This document shows, piece after piece, positions 34,628 to 43,286 of a stretch of 64,000 bases of DNA (positions are counted from its first letter, which is position 1; every line of letters begins with the position of its first letter). Location: positions 34,092 through 98,091 of IMG/VR virus record IMGVR_UViG_3300028299_000132. One strand, given 5' to 3'. The DNA comes from a virus. The translations under genes were made by a program, and so were the position numbers. Under the pieces are notes generated by a model. The model was not told where the DNA came from. It saw only the letters and a program-made list of their open reading frames with translations, and searched no databases.

Positions 34628-34704
34628 AATACCGATTTATTTTCTTTATATATTAAATTTTTTTATTGTTTTTTATCTATTATATTTGTGTAAATACATT
34701 GGAT

Positions 34705-35097
34705 ATGAAAATCATAAAGTATATAAAGAAGAGAAAAGCTATATTGAAAAGATATAGAAGTATAATGAATGCGAGATATAATAGATTAAGGATTGAAAAA
34801 GAAGAAGAAATTAAGACAATATTTGATAATATTAAAAAAGATTTTGACCCATATAGGATTGAAAAACATCAGATAATAAATGGTGAAGGATATACATATG
34901 ATGGTGTAAGTGTTATTTTTTATGGATTATCTGTAGATTCAAATTCTAGTAATCTTTGGCAGGACGATACATATTACTATAAATTCAATTTATTTCTAGA
35001 TGGTAATGAAATAGTTGATGATATTTGGTTTGATAAACATCAAATTTTAGTTCGTGATATCTTTAATTTTCTAGAGAATGAATATAAGAATAAATAA
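34705..35097 (+). CDS. Hypothetical basic protein (130 aa)
   Basis: The start at 34705 (MKIIKYIKKRKAILKRY) is chosen over an upstream one because a TATATTTG element ends 16 bases before it. Very basic helical N-terminus followed by a beta-rich half (YTYDGVSVIFYGLSVDSN). Not a clear head tag. Function unknown. Confidence 0.6.
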   Translation: MKIIKYIKKRKAILKRYRSIMNARYNRLRIEKEEEIKTIFDNIKKDFDPYRIEKHQIINGEGYTYDGVSVIFYGLSVDSNSSNLWQDDTYYYKFNLFLDGNEIVDDIWFDKHQILVRDIFNFLENEYKNK

Positions 35098-35212
35098 TAT
35101 ATCAGAAGATTTTGAGTTTTTTGGAATGACAGTTTCACAATTATTAAAGATTAAAAATTTTACATTTAAATTAATAGTTGTCAGAATGAACTACAACGAC
35201 ACTAAAGTGTAG
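35078..35212 (+). pseudogene. Small gene cut by a right-end hairpin
   Basis: MNIRINNISEDFEFFGMTVSQ, then LLKIKNFTFKLIVVR, and finally MNYNDTKV encoded by the inserted element. The start overlaps the previous gene. The true C-terminus was probably lost when the TnpB-type right end landed at 35186. Confidence 0.45.
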
Positions 35213-35420
35213 TTGTTTCTACGCAGCACGCTTAAACCAATGTTTTACGTTACGCTACGCCTGGGTTGTCCCTAACCCAGTTTAAGTTATATATCAGTGG
35301 TCGTGGCAAAAGCCTAACGACTTGATTGATTAATTCATTGATTAATCCTTATATACTTTTATGATTTTACCTGAACCAAGCTTTTGGTCAGAACCATTTA
35401 CCATTACGTCAAAGAACATA
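35186..35420 (-). mobile_element. Solitary TnpB-type right end with structured flank
   Basis: Minus strand ends ...GTAGAAACAACTACACTTTAGTGTCGTTGTAGTTCAT, the same end hairpin as elements 1 and 2, but there is no tnpB. The adjacent 200 bases are less AT-rich than the surroundings and contain further hairpins, such as CTGGGTT-gtccct-AACCCAG (35260-35281). It is either a decayed element or a guide-RNA-only locus. No left end with CCACGATG was found. Confidence 0.55.
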
Positions 35421-35440
35421 TTGGTAAATCATTATCTAAC

Positions 35441-36253
35441 TTAATGTGTTTTGTAATTCTCATCATATAATTCCTTATTTATCATTAAAACTTTTGAATC
35501 AGTCCATCCAACATATTTATAATCAATATTTTTAAGACCTTTCAAATCATAAAGTTTAATATCATTCTTTTTTGGGTTAAATAAATCTATAATAGCTTCT
35601 CCAAATGTGCTTTTATCTATATCCATTTTTATTCTTATATAAGATAAATAATTATAGGTCTTATTTTCTCTTACATATTTATCCATTATTTTAAAACATT
35701 CATATATATTATTAATATTAAATTTTTTACCTGTTATATGTTCATATCTACCAATTATCTCACCTAATACCATTGATGGTGAAACGTAATCATATTCAGA
35801 ATATTTATTATCACGAAGTAGTTCTTTAGTGAGATAATTCCAACTAAAACTAAATAATCCTTTCATTATCGCGAATCTAGCTCCGTTAAATGGAATTATA
35901 TAATAACTAGTGCCATATTGATTCATTTCGTAGTTTGAGAAATCTAAACTATCACCTTTTGGTGGATATCCTTCCCATAGATCTGTTTTTGTTAATTCAT
36001 AATGAAATCTTTTAGCCAAAATATGTGATTTATCACCTGGTGTAGCATTTTTTATTTGTCTGAATGTATTATGATACTTTATATTTATATATAGATAATC
36101 ACTATCTTTTTTAATACCTCTTAATAAAAACGGATTATCTAAATCAAATTCATTACAATATTTTTTATATATATCAAAGAATTCATCTTTTGATAATTCT
36201 TTAGTATAATCATCGTAATTAAATGATTCATTATATAATTTTAAATATTTCAT
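35441..36253 (-). CDS. Head-tagged protein, possible ADP-ribosyltransferase-like fold
   Basis: 270 residues from MKYLKLYNESFNYDDY (36253), coupled as ATGA to the upstream gene; the longer frame starts inside that gene. NPFLLRGIKKDSDYLYINI puts an R-G pair on an early strand, and TKTDLWEGYPPKGDSLDFSN with YGTSYYIIPFNGARFAIM follows. This R-G, then W-x-YP-x-(R/K)-x-SL, then Y-x-IP order occurs in phage proteins that I suspect are ADP-ribosyltransferases. T4 Alt, a packaged ADP-ribosyltransferase, is a functional precedent. Assignment is tentative. Confidence 0.6.
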   Translation of the reverse strand: MKYLKLYNESFNYDDYTKELSKDEFFDIYKKYCNEFDLDNPFLLRGIKKDSDYLYINIKYHNTFRQIKNATPGDKSHILAKRFHYELTKTDLWEGYPPKGDSLDFSNYEMNQYGTSYYIIPFNGARFAIMKGLFSFSWNYLTKELLRDNKYSEYDYVSPSMVLGEIIGRYEHITGKKFNINNIYECFKIMDKYVRENKTYNYLSYIRIKMDIDKSTFGEAIIDLFNPKKNDIKLYDLKGLKNIDYKYVGWTDSKVLMINKELYDENYKTH

Positions 36254-37095
36254 ACCATTGTTATTAACATTTTTACAACAACTGGTATCATACAACCGAC
36301 AATAACACCAAAGAATTGTTGTGATACTTTTCCTTCACTTCTTACTTTTAATAATTTGTATAATCCCGTCGCGACCGCTCCACCTAGAACAACACCTAAC
36401 GCGTCACTAAATGTATTTCCTATACCCGCAGCTACCTGAGAATCAAATCCTAATCCGAGTATCCAACTCTCTACCGCGTCCATACCAACGAACATTCCTA
36501 GGTTATCTATTAATCCAAATGTCATCATAAAAGTACTACCAATAGCGAATGTTTTTATATTTGTTAATGATCTTCTAACGAAATTCGCGTTAACTTCTCG
36601 TTCTATATTATCCAATTCATTCATAATGGATTTTTTAGTTTCTTCTAGTTTTTTTGACACTTCTATTTTTATCAGCTCCATTATTTTATCTTTGTTTCTA
36701 TCAAAACTACCTTTTATATCATCTTTTGATACTAACTTATTCTCTCTAGCTATGTTTAATGCCGCTTTTACAGATAATCCAAGGTCTTCTTTTTTTAGAT
36801 TTGTCTTTAGTGTATCTACCATTTCAGCTTCAAATCTTTTGAAATATCTATCAAATTTATCTCTTTTTTCTGGTGTTAATCTCTTTAATAATTTACTGAT
36901 AAAAACTGTTATTGTTTGAATAGTTCTTTGTGATATTGTTTTAGCTGTTCTAAAGAAATTATAAATCTTATTTAATATCCTATTCGCCCAATTCATATTC
37001 GCTTCAGTTAACAGGTTAACATTAAAGATGAATCTATTAATCTCCCTTACTAAGTCTTCTTCTCTAAATGAATTATATTCGTTTATATAAATCAT
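36250..37095 (-). CDS. Helical protein with C-terminal membrane hairpin (281 aa)
   Basis: MIYINEYNSFREEDLV may be a variant head tag. Residues 30-175 are amphipathic and charged helices; 180-280 hold three hydrophobic segments with small residues (AIGSTFMMTFGLID, AAGIGNTFSDALGVVLGGAVATG, FFGVIVGCMIPVVVKM). A membrane-inserting virion protein is conceivable. It overlaps its upstream and downstream genes by four bases each. Confidence 0.6.
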   Translation of the reverse strand: MIYINEYNSFREEDLVREINRFIFNVNLLTEANMNWANRILNKIYNFFRTAKTISQRTIQTITVFISKLLKRLTPEKRDKFDRYFKRFEAEMVDTLKTNLKKEDLGLSVKAALNIARENKLVSKDDIKGSFDRNKDKIMELIKIEVSKKLEETKKSIMNELDNIEREVNANFVRRSLTNIKTFAIGSTFMMTFGLIDNLGMFVGMDAVESWILGLGFDSQVAAGIGNTFSDALGVVLGGAVATGLYKLLKVRSEGKVSQQFFGVIVGCMIPVVVKMLITMV

Positions 37096-37430
37096 TGTTT
37101 TTCTATTATTTTATATACATCATATGGATGAACAAACCACCCGTGTCCATATTTACAACCATGATCACTAGTAGCGTGATTTTTTTCTCTATCTCCCATT
37201 ATATCATCTGGTAATTTTTTATCAAAACATATATAACACCAATCAAATCCTTTTCCACCTTTTAAAACAGTCCCGTTTCCATATTCTTCACTATATATTC
37301 TATCACCTTTTTTTAAACCTTCACCTAATCCAATTCTTTGTTTTTTGAGTTTTTTAATAGGATCTTCCTCTTCCCAATCAAAATCATCAAAGTCAATGTC
37401 TATTTCTTCAAATAATTTTATGTATTTCAT
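37092..37430 (-). CDS. Head-tagged protein with acidic segment and SH3-like domain
   Basis: 112 residues: MKYIKLFEEIDIDFDDFDW then EEEDPIKK, the fullest form of tag plus acidic segment. It is followed by GLKKGDRIYSEEYGNGTVLKGGKGFDWCYICFDKKLP, a small beta barrel. TATATA at 37436-37442, six bases before the start. Confidence 0.75.
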   Translation of the reverse strand: MKYIKLFEEIDIDFDDFDWEEEDPIKKLKKQRIGLGEGLKKGDRIYSEEYGNGTVLKGGKGFDWCYICFDKKLPDDIMGDREKNHATSDHGCKYGHGWFVHPYDVYKIIEKQ

Positions 37431-37481
37431 ATTTTTATATATTAATTTTTACTATTTAATTTTTTATCTTATATTTGAAGT

Positions 37482-37926
37482 ATGAAAAAATTATTATTAC
37501 TATTACTTTTAGTATTACCATCATTTTTGATGAGTCAGAGTTATATTGGTCAAAAATATGATGATTTCTTTGAAAAAATGGTAAATAAACATCGTAGTGA
37601 AATATTTAATGGACCCGGCAAAAGAATATTATGACCAAGACTTAGGTAATTATCTAATACTAATAGTCTGGAAATCAAATTCATACACAACTTACTCATT
37701 TTCACCAAATAATGTATGTGTATATATTTATCAGTTTACACCAATAGAGGATAATATAATAAGAAAGAAACTATTGGATGAATTAATAGAAATATATGAT
37801 AAAGATTATAAAAAAATTGATAATTATTGGATAGAAGAGTATAATGGTATAAATATTAAACACATAGTACAAGAGAAAATATTAGAAGATAAAATAGGAA
37901 TAACAATAATAATGGAAAAACAATGA
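37482..37926 (+). pseudogene. Secreted small protein gene with frameshift
   Basis: The first frame (37482-37616) reads MKKLLLLLLLVLPSFLMSQS, a clear signal peptide, then YIGQKYDDFFEKMVNKHRSEIFNGPGKRIL and stops. A second, overlapping frame continues to 37926 (DQDLGNYLILIVWKSNSYTTYSFSPNN...). Together they look like one secreted protein of about 145 residues, with the shift near 37600-37625. If the reading is correct as given, it is a broken gene or needs a -1 shift. TATATTTG lies 5 bases before the ATG. Confidence 0.55.
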
Positions 37927-37994
37927 AAGAAAAACAAAATTTAATAATCGGATTAGTATTGATAACTATAGGTATAGTATTTTTATTTTTGTAA
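37923..37994 (+). CDS. Single-span membrane micro-protein (23 aa)
   Basis: MKEKQNLIIGLVLITIGIVF then LFL. Starts as ATGA on the previous stop and ends one base before the next ATG, which supports translation. It is one membrane helix with a charged N-terminus. Confidence 0.45.
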   Translation: MKEKQNLIIGLVLITIGIVFLFL

Positions 37995-37995
37995 A

Positions 37996-38397
37996 ATGGT
38001 ATTCATATTAATATATTCAATTTCACTACTTTTGACATCACTTTATTTACTCAGTTTTGTAATTGATGAATTGGATGACCCTAGTGAGTATTGTATTATG
38101 CTGATATTCAATATATTTTCTCCCATATTTTTTATACTTATTATCATTCTATTATGTAAAGATAGAACAGAAAGAAACAAATTCTTTTATGGCATTAAAA
38201 AATTAAATCCAATTAGATGGATTAAAAATCTATCATTATTCATTTTACACACAATAAAGATATTACTTTTTAAAAGTGAATGGGAAGAAAATGAAGAAGA
38301 GGAGGATGATAATATTAGAGAAATAGTTAGAAATATTCAATTACTTAGTCTGATTAATAATTCATACTTCGCGAAAAGATTTAGAAAGGTTATTTAA
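37996..38397 (+). CDS. Membrane protein with acidic C-terminal tail (133 aa)
   Basis: Two N-terminal transmembrane segments (FILIYSISLLLTSLYLL; MLIFNIFSPIFFILIIIL), a third weaker one near 75-88, then an acidic stretch WEENEEEEDDN and a helical tail. Function unknown. Part of a short rightward set of secreted/membrane genes. Confidence 0.65.
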   Translation: MVFILIYSISLLLTSLYLLSFVIDELDDPSEYCIMLIFNIFSPIFFILIIILLCKDRTERNKFFYGIKKLNPIRWIKNLSLFILHTIKILLFKSEWEENEEEEDDNIREIVRNIQLLSLINNSYFAKRFRKVI

Positions 38398-38399
38398 AC

Positions 38400-39072
38400 T
38401 CAAAATATATATTTATTTAGTTCTTTGTCATAAATGTACTCTGTGTTCTCTTTTTTCTCCCTCTCTTTTACTAATTTAAGTAATTGTTTTATATTTTCAT
38501 ATCCCTTGTATATAATTATTATTTTTGAACCTTTATCATATGTGGATGAATCATCCATAGAACCTTTATTTATAATATGATAATAATCAGGATCTTGTAT
38601 TAATTTATGATAAACTTTTTTCGCACTATTACTTACTTGTGTGTTACTAGTTATAAAACCAATCTGTTTTTATAAATGATTTATATACTTTATATCCAAG
38701 CCCAATATTTACCAATGGATATTCTAACCCATTTATCATATGGAAACGATTTCCAATTTTTCCTCCAAATAAACTACTTTCCATTTGACCCTCATTCGTA
38801 AGAGCAAATACTATTCTATGTCCTTTTTGGGATATAGAATATAACTCATCTAATTTCTCATCTTTGAAATATAATTCATAATCTTTTGACTTTTCAGAAT
38901 CTTTTTTAAAATACATATCATCTATTGTAACTCTTAAAAATTTATTCGCGATATCTTTTTGTTTTATATCATCTATATCAAAAAATTCACGATTATTTAC
39001 GTTATTGTTATAGTAAAATATTTTAGCTTTTTTATTCTTTTTTATTTTTATTAATTTTAAAATATTTGACAT
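38400..39072 (-). pseudogene. Frameshifted paralogue of 25741-26796
   Basis: Starts at MSNILKLIKIKKN (39072). Frame 1 stops in TAG at 38647 right after NIGLGYKVYKSFIKTDWF, which matches NIGFGYKVFKSFIKHCGYL of the paralogue. Moving one base in the TTTT run gives ITSNTQVSNSAKKVYHKLIQ, DPDYYHII and KIIIIYKGYENIKQLL down to TGA at 38400, matching the paralogue's remaining blocks. So the gene was once longer and is broken by a single shift. It lacks the N-terminal half (about 150 residues) of the paralogue. Confidence 0.7.
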
Positions 39073-39077
39073 ATCTT

Positions 39078-40040
39078 TTAAAGTTGTGGAGTTATAACAA
39101 CCCAATCCCGACCATCAGTACTAACCGAGAATATAATAGCGTCACCCCTAACCTGACCAGCTTCGTCTGTATCGGTCATCGTAACATTAAATTTCTCAAC
39201 ACCTTTTCTTACTTGTCTATTAATGAACATTTCAATAATAGATTCCACCGCCCCTCCATTAAATTCACCACGATTATGCATCATTGTATATTTTACTCCT
39301 GGATTTTTAGAATGATACCTATCTATTATTTTAGACATAATATCTTTCACTTTATCACCACTTAATGTACGAGTTGATGATTTTGATATTTGTTTAGTTT
39401 TAGAATCATTCACCTTTATTCGGTATTCTATAGTAACCGTTACTGTACCATCACTATTCTTCTTTTGACTAATTATTTTTGACTCAACAACCGATAAACT
39501 AGCTGTTGACACAGAATTATCACCACCAATTTTACGAATAACATCACGTTTAGCGTTTGACATAGCTAGTTTTTCCGCCATACTGATATCAACTGATGTA
39601 CCATCCGATGTTCCTTTATAAACATTTGATTCTGATGGAACTTGAACCCTATTACCACCCCAACTTCCTCCACCATCTGTAGTATTTGCATTCGCTGAAA
39701 ATGATGGTGTTGAGGTCAATAGTGATAAACTCGCTAACGCACCCGTGACCCAAGTTCTCCATCCCTCATCTATTTTTTCTAATTCCTTGTCTTCAATGGT
39801 CTTATATTCAAATTCAATCTTATATCTTCTTAATATTCTTTTTAATTCTACAAAATCATCAAAATATTTCATTTCTAATGAAAGTGGGTCTTTTGTTGAT
39901 ATGAAATATGTTTTTGTTTTTTTGAATTCACCAGAATAGGTATTGACCGCGTTCGTATTACCATCATCCCACATCATACCGAATAATCCACTATTTTCTA
40001 ATTCTTCTTTAAGAATTATACTAAATTTCTTTATTTTCAT
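39078..40040 (-). CDS. Protein with internal hydrophobic segment and LPP20-like region
   Basis: 320 residues. MKIKKFSIILKEELENSGLFG may be a head tag of the KIKKF type. At about 93-118, RTWVTGALASLSLLTSTPSFSANANT looks like a signal peptide placed in mid-protein. After it comes SMAEKLAMSNAKRDVIRKI and a beta region with VTVTIEYRIKV, as in small bacterial lipoproteins of the LPP20 type. A processed protein released from the leader would explain the layout. Confidence 0.6.
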   Translation of the reverse strand: MKIKKFSIILKEELENSGLFGMMWDDGNTNAVNTYSGEFKKTKTYFISTKDPLSLEMKYFDDFVELKRILRRYKIEFEYKTIEDKELEKIDEGWRTWVTGALASLSLLTSTPSFSANANTTDGGGSWGGNRVQVPSESNVYKGTSDGTSVDISMAEKLAMSNAKRDVIRKIGGDNSVSTASLSVVESKIISQKKNSDGTVTVTIEYRIKVNDSKTKQISKSSTRTLSGDKVKDIMSKIIDRYHSKNPGVKYTMMHNRGEFNGGAVESIIEMFINRQVRKGVEKFNVTMTDTDEAGQVRGDAIIFSVSTDGRDWVVITPQL

Positions 40041-40061
40041 TTTTATTTTTTATTTTTTTAC

Positions 40062-40572
40062 AATTTGGGTATCCTCGTTAAAATAACGAGGTTAACGCTT
40101 CACAGACAAGGTGCTTCTCTGTTTTAACAACAAAGTCCACAGAGCTCGCCTCCACGTTCAATGCCCGACATCCCATCGGCCAGTTTTTTTTTTGGAAATC
40201 CACCAATTCCTTTAAAGAATCGTTTATATGCGTGATCTAGGTTCAATAATGATCCCTGTAAGGATTGACTGTTTATTTCCTTTAACCAATTTAATTCTTC
40301 TTTCAAATCAACTACCTGTTTCTGTAAATCAAATCTTGATATATTAACTTTGTTTCTGTACGCGTTAATTTTTGTTTCAAGCGCGAGATTATAAATAAAT
40401 CTTGTTGACCCAAAATGCTTATTTAATAATTCTTTCTGATCATCTGTGGGATATAAACGATATTTAAAGGCTTTTAACATATATTTATATATAAAATATT
40501 CAATATGCTTTTTTATCTATAAAAAGGCTGTACCTAACCCCACCTCAAGGGGATGGGGAATTCTTTTTAGAT
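40062..40572 (-). mobile_element. Internally deleted TnpB element (different subfamily)
   Basis: Right end: hairpin CCTCGTTA-aaa-TAACGAGG (40073-40091). Left end: hairpin with CCCCACCTC / GGGGATGGGG (40537-40557). Between them lies only a tnpB N-terminal piece joined to its last residues. The hairpins differ from those of elements 1 and 2, so this is another lineage. GC-rich codons at the join are unlike the surrounding DNA. Confidence 0.65.
40124..40480 (-). pseudogene. tnpB with internal deletion
   Basis: Residues 1-96 match the TnpB N-terminus (NKHFGSTRFIYNLALE, LKEINSQSLQGSLLNLDHAYKRFFKG). At GGFPKKK the frame jumps to LADGMSGIERGGE, a TnpB C-terminal tail, followed by a stop. All RuvC residues and the zinc finger are gone, about 270 residues in total. 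The piece can still carry the right-end RNA but not a nuclease. Confidence 0.75.
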
Positions 40573-40580
40573 TAAATTTT

Positions 40581-40940
40581 TTAAATTACTTTAACGTTTA
40601 TAATTTTAGTTTTAATTGGCTTTTTTTCCCATCCTCTTTTAAGTGAAAATGTTATTAAACAAGTACCTTCTGATTCACCTTTAATTCTAAATATTTTATA
40701 GGTAGTTTTTTCTTTTCTTCCTGAAGAGATTAACCATTTTGACTCAACACTAACATTATCATTCTCCAATTTTTTATTCCACACATATCCAGTGGATGGT
40801 AATACATCAATTCTATATTCAAATGTTTCACCAACTTTTATAGTGTAGTCTATATTCTCGTCTTCCCATTCAAAATCATCAAAATCAATCTTTTCAAATA
40901 CCTTCGGATTCACATCCGTGAATAATTTAATGTGTTTCAT
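40581..40940 (-). CDS. Head-tagged chagasin-like (I42) cysteine-protease inhibitor
   Basis: 119 residues. MKHIKLFTD (head tag) and a short acidic segment EKIDFDDFEWEDENID precede the domain. The domain reads KVGETFEYRIDVLPSTGYVW (PSTGYVW at 48-54, the first inhibitory loop NPTTG-Y-x-W), then SSGRK (72-76, second loop) and KRGWEKKP (101-108, the RPWE loop). These are the three loops of the chagasin/I42 fold, which blocks papain-type cysteine proteases. Length and order match the family. Target unknown; see findings. TATATA box six bases upstream. Confidence 0.8.
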   Translation of the reverse strand: MKHIKLFTDVNPKVFEKIDFDDFEWEDENIDYTIKVGETFEYRIDVLPSTGYVWNKKLENDNVSVESKWLISSGRKEKTTYKIFRIKGESEGTCLITFSLKRGWEKKPIKTKIINVKVI

Positions 40941-40945
40941 AAGGG

Positions 40946-40983
40946 TATATATTAAAAATTTAATTCTTACTTTTAATATATAA
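40946..40983. promoter_or_regulatory. Divergent pair of TATATA boxes
   Basis: TATATA at 40946-40951 (for the minus-strand inhibitor gene, start 40940) and TATATAA at 40977-40983 (for the plus-strand gene, start 40988). Each lies only 5-6 bases from the start codon and is preceded by TTTTAA or TTTTTAA. The same box precedes most tagged genes. Confidence 0.5.
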
Positions 40984-40987
40984 CTCT

Positions 40988-41287
40988 ATGAAATATTTAA
41001 AACTTTTTGAAAATTTTAATGATGACTGGGAAGAACCACAGGATGAGGAAATTGAACACGATGAAAATTTTGTAGATCCAAGAGAAAATACAGAAGGAGA
41101 ACTGATTGATGGAGAGTTAATAGACACATATGGTGGAGATTACACCTGGAGAGATGTTAGATGGGCGTTCTATGATGGGAGATATCATTTCTATGAAACT
41201 CGTTACGGAGCGAAAGATCTTACAGAATTTGAAATTGATAGTCCAGATGAAATATCGGAATATGAACGAATGTTAAAAAAAGAATAA
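40988..41287 (+). CDS. Head-tagged acidic protein (99 aa)
   Basis: MKYLKLFENFNDDWEEPQDEE, then a highly acidic stretch and GGDYTWRDVRWAFYDGRYHFYETRYGAKDL, an aromatic-rich small domain. No function assigned. Confidence 0.7.
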   Translation: MKYLKLFENFNDDWEEPQDEEIEHDENFVDPRENTEGELIDGELIDTYGGDYTWRDVRWAFYDGRYHFYETRYGAKDLTEFEIDSPDEISEYERMLKKE

Positions 41288-41384
41288 AATTTTATCCTAT
41301 TTTATTTATCTTTGTGATAATACCATTGTCAATGTTGACATTTATTCTTTTATTATTAAGTTCCAGGACCGTTCAATCCTTTTT

Positions 41385-41837
41385 TCAAGCAAGGAGATGG
41401 GCCATTGTTCCATAATAACATTGATTATCTCTTTTATTTACTCGTATAATCCAATCCTTTGGTATTTCTTTTTTAGCTTCTTGTTCTGTCATACCAAGTA
41501 ATTGACTTGGACGAAACGCACCGTGACGATCATTTCTGACATCACCCGTATCTTCCCATTCCATATCATCAAAATCTAAATCTTCATTTTGTTTTTTATA
41601 TGGATAAGCTTTTGATGCTGCTTCTCTAATATCCTTTTCAATTGATTTTCTGTTTATTTTCCACGCTTGATGTCCAAATATACCAGCGGTTAAAGAATTT
41701 TTATTTGGATTTTTATCTAACCAGTTTTTAATCGCGTCAATAGTCTCTAGTATATCCTTTTCAGGAATATCAACTTTTTTTCTTATAGAAAAGTCAACTT
41801 CTTCGTTATATTCTCCAAATGTTTTTAGAGTTTTCAT
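41385..41837 (-). CDS. Head-tagged protein with internal acidic segment (150 aa)
   Basis: MKTLKTFGEYNEEVDFSIRKK leader; a helical basic domain up to about 95 (AIKNWLDKNPNKNSLTAGIFGHQAWKI); then QNEDLDFDDMEWEDTGDVRND, an acidic segment of the type that usually follows the tag; then EIPKDWIIRVNKRDNQCYYG. The second part may be a separate cargo unit. Confidence 0.7.
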   Translation of the reverse strand: MKTLKTFGEYNEEVDFSIRKKVDIPEKDILETIDAIKNWLDKNPNKNSLTAGIFGHQAWKINRKSIEKDIREAASKAYPYKKQNEDLDFDDMEWEDTGDVRNDRHGAFRPSQLLGMTEQEAKKEIPKDWIIRVNKRDNQCYYGTMAHLLA

Positions 41838-41938
41838 CTTATTATTTTATTTTTAGTAGTAAAATTTATTTTTTATTTTAAACTTTTTAGATTATTATTA
41901 TTATTATTAATATTAACAATTTAAAAAAAAAAAATAAA

Positions 41939-42430
41939 ATGAAAACAATTAAAAATTATTCAGTAGAGAGGGATGTTTATGAATCTTTTGATAAATTAAC
42001 AAATTCCTTAAGAATAAACAAAAGTCGTTTCTTTCAAGAAAAGATAGTTGAGTTTATAACAGAAAACGGTGGTGAAATAAAAGATAGTGTCTCTTGGAGA
42101 GAATGTTTCCGTAATCTAGGAAGACCTTGGAGAACGGGTCTTAATGAACTTATGGATTCTTATAATAAAATAGATGAACAATTAAAACCAACTCCAAAAG
42201 TAGATTATGATAAATATAGAATTTTAGAAAAGAGATTTGAGGATAAAGTTGAATTTCATCCACAAAAACTCGCATACGCGAATCTAGCGGGTGAAACCAT
42301 ATGGCGTTCAATTTTAATGGGAACAGATAGATTTGAACACGGACTAAAATCAATGGAAGAAGCGTTAGATTTTATTGAAAGATATAAAAGAGGTAATATA
42401 GTTGAAGAGGTTATTCATGATATTGAATAA
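41939..42430 (+). CDS. Ribbon-helix-helix DNA-binding protein 1
   Basis: 163 residues. NYSVERDVYESFDKLTNSLRINKSRFFQEKIVEFI (7-41) is a ribbon-helix-helix unit: one strand, two helices and the N-[KR]-S-x-F start of helix two. The rest is helical (KYRILEKRFEDKVEFH, SMEEALDFIERYK). Such dimers bind operators. The second copy of the domain is at 62621-63148; the two could regulate phage gene timing. Long poly-A leader before the start. Confidence 0.75.
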   Translation: MKTIKNYSVERDVYESFDKLTNSLRINKSRFFQEKIVEFITENGGEIKDSVSWRECFRNLGRPWRTGLNELMDSYNKIDEQLKPTPKVDYDKYRILEKRFEDKVEFHPQKLAYANLAGETIWRSILMGTDRFEHGLKSMEEALDFIERYKRGNIVEEVIHDIE

Positions 42431-42462
42431 AATTTTTCAGAAAAATTATAAAGTTCAAAATT

Positions 42463-43173
42463 TTATCTATTTCCTTTACTAAGATTTTCCTCCTTCCATA
42501 AAGGTTGGAGATTTTCCAAAGAACAGACCTCTTTGATTGGTGTATCTGGTGAAAACTTTGTGACAGGGCGCATATGATCTATATCCCATTCACCGTGGTT
42601 ATCCCAAGACATACCAGGACGGAATAGAGATTGAAGGTGATCGTGGAGTTCTAGAGCGGAATATCCCAATATATCTATTGTATGTCCCTCTTTTGTTGTT
42701 CCTAATCTTCTTAAGGTTGAGTGTAAGACACTTCTCCAGGCTATTATATGGGGGTTATTTTCCCTGTAGTTTTTTTGTAATTCAGCTAATTTTTCTTTAT
42801 TATTATTCCTCCATTCTTTATTTATTTCTGGATGTTCTTTTCTATATTTTTCTAAATATTCTTTTATGACTTCTTTGTTTTCTGGGTCGTTTCTATACAC
42901 CTCTTTTTGTTTGAGGATTTTTTCACGGTTTTCTTTGTGATATTCTTTTTTTCTTGCTAAAATTTTTTCTTTATTTTTTTCATACATTTTCTTATCGTAT
43001 GCTTTTTGTTTTTCTTTGAACCCTGGATCTTCTTTATATTTTTCTTTATATTTCTTTTGAATGTCTTTTACACATTCCTTACATTCATTTCTGTGACCAT
43101 CTGGAGTGCCTTTCTTTTTATGAAAGTCTTCAACAAATTTCAATTTACCACAAATTCTACACTTCTTTTCCAT
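42463..43173 (-). CDS. HNH endonuclease with N-terminal zinc finger
   Basis: 236 residues from MEKKCRICGK (43173); the longer frame adds 19 residues of poor fit and would read through the TATATA box. CRICGKLKFVEDFHKKKGTPDGHRNECKECVKD forms a zinc finger; a long basic helix region follows, then NHGEWDIDHMRPVTKF, SLENLQPLWKEENLSKGNR, the HNH core with DH, N and the final N/K. Typical free-standing phage HNH nuclease. It lies directly downstream of the tail tube gene's terminator. Confidence 0.88.
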   Translation of the reverse strand: MEKKCRICGKLKFVEDFHKKKGTPDGHRNECKECVKDIQKKYKEKYKEDPGFKEKQKAYDKKMYEKNKEKILARKKEYHKENREKILKQKEVYRNDPENKEVIKEYLEKYRKEHPEINKEWRNNNKEKLAELQKNYRENNPHIIAWRSVLHSTLRRLGTTKEGHTIDILGYSALELHDHLQSLFRPGMSWDNHGEWDIDHMRPVTKFSPDTPIKEVCSLENLQPLWKEENLSKGNR

Positions 43174-43230
43174 ATTCTCTTTATATTTTATATAGTAAAA
43201 AGGTCGTGTCCCAATAGTCAAAAAAAACAA

Positions 43231-43262
43231 AAAAAAGACACAAAATAATTTGTGTCTTTTTT
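43231..43262. terminator. Terminator of the tail tube gene
   Basis: AAAAAAGACACAAA-ataa-TTTGTGTCTTTTTT. On the minus strand it follows the tail tube stop by 25 bases. Confidence 0.9.
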
Positions 43263-43286
43263 AAGTCGTTGAATATCAAATAGTTA

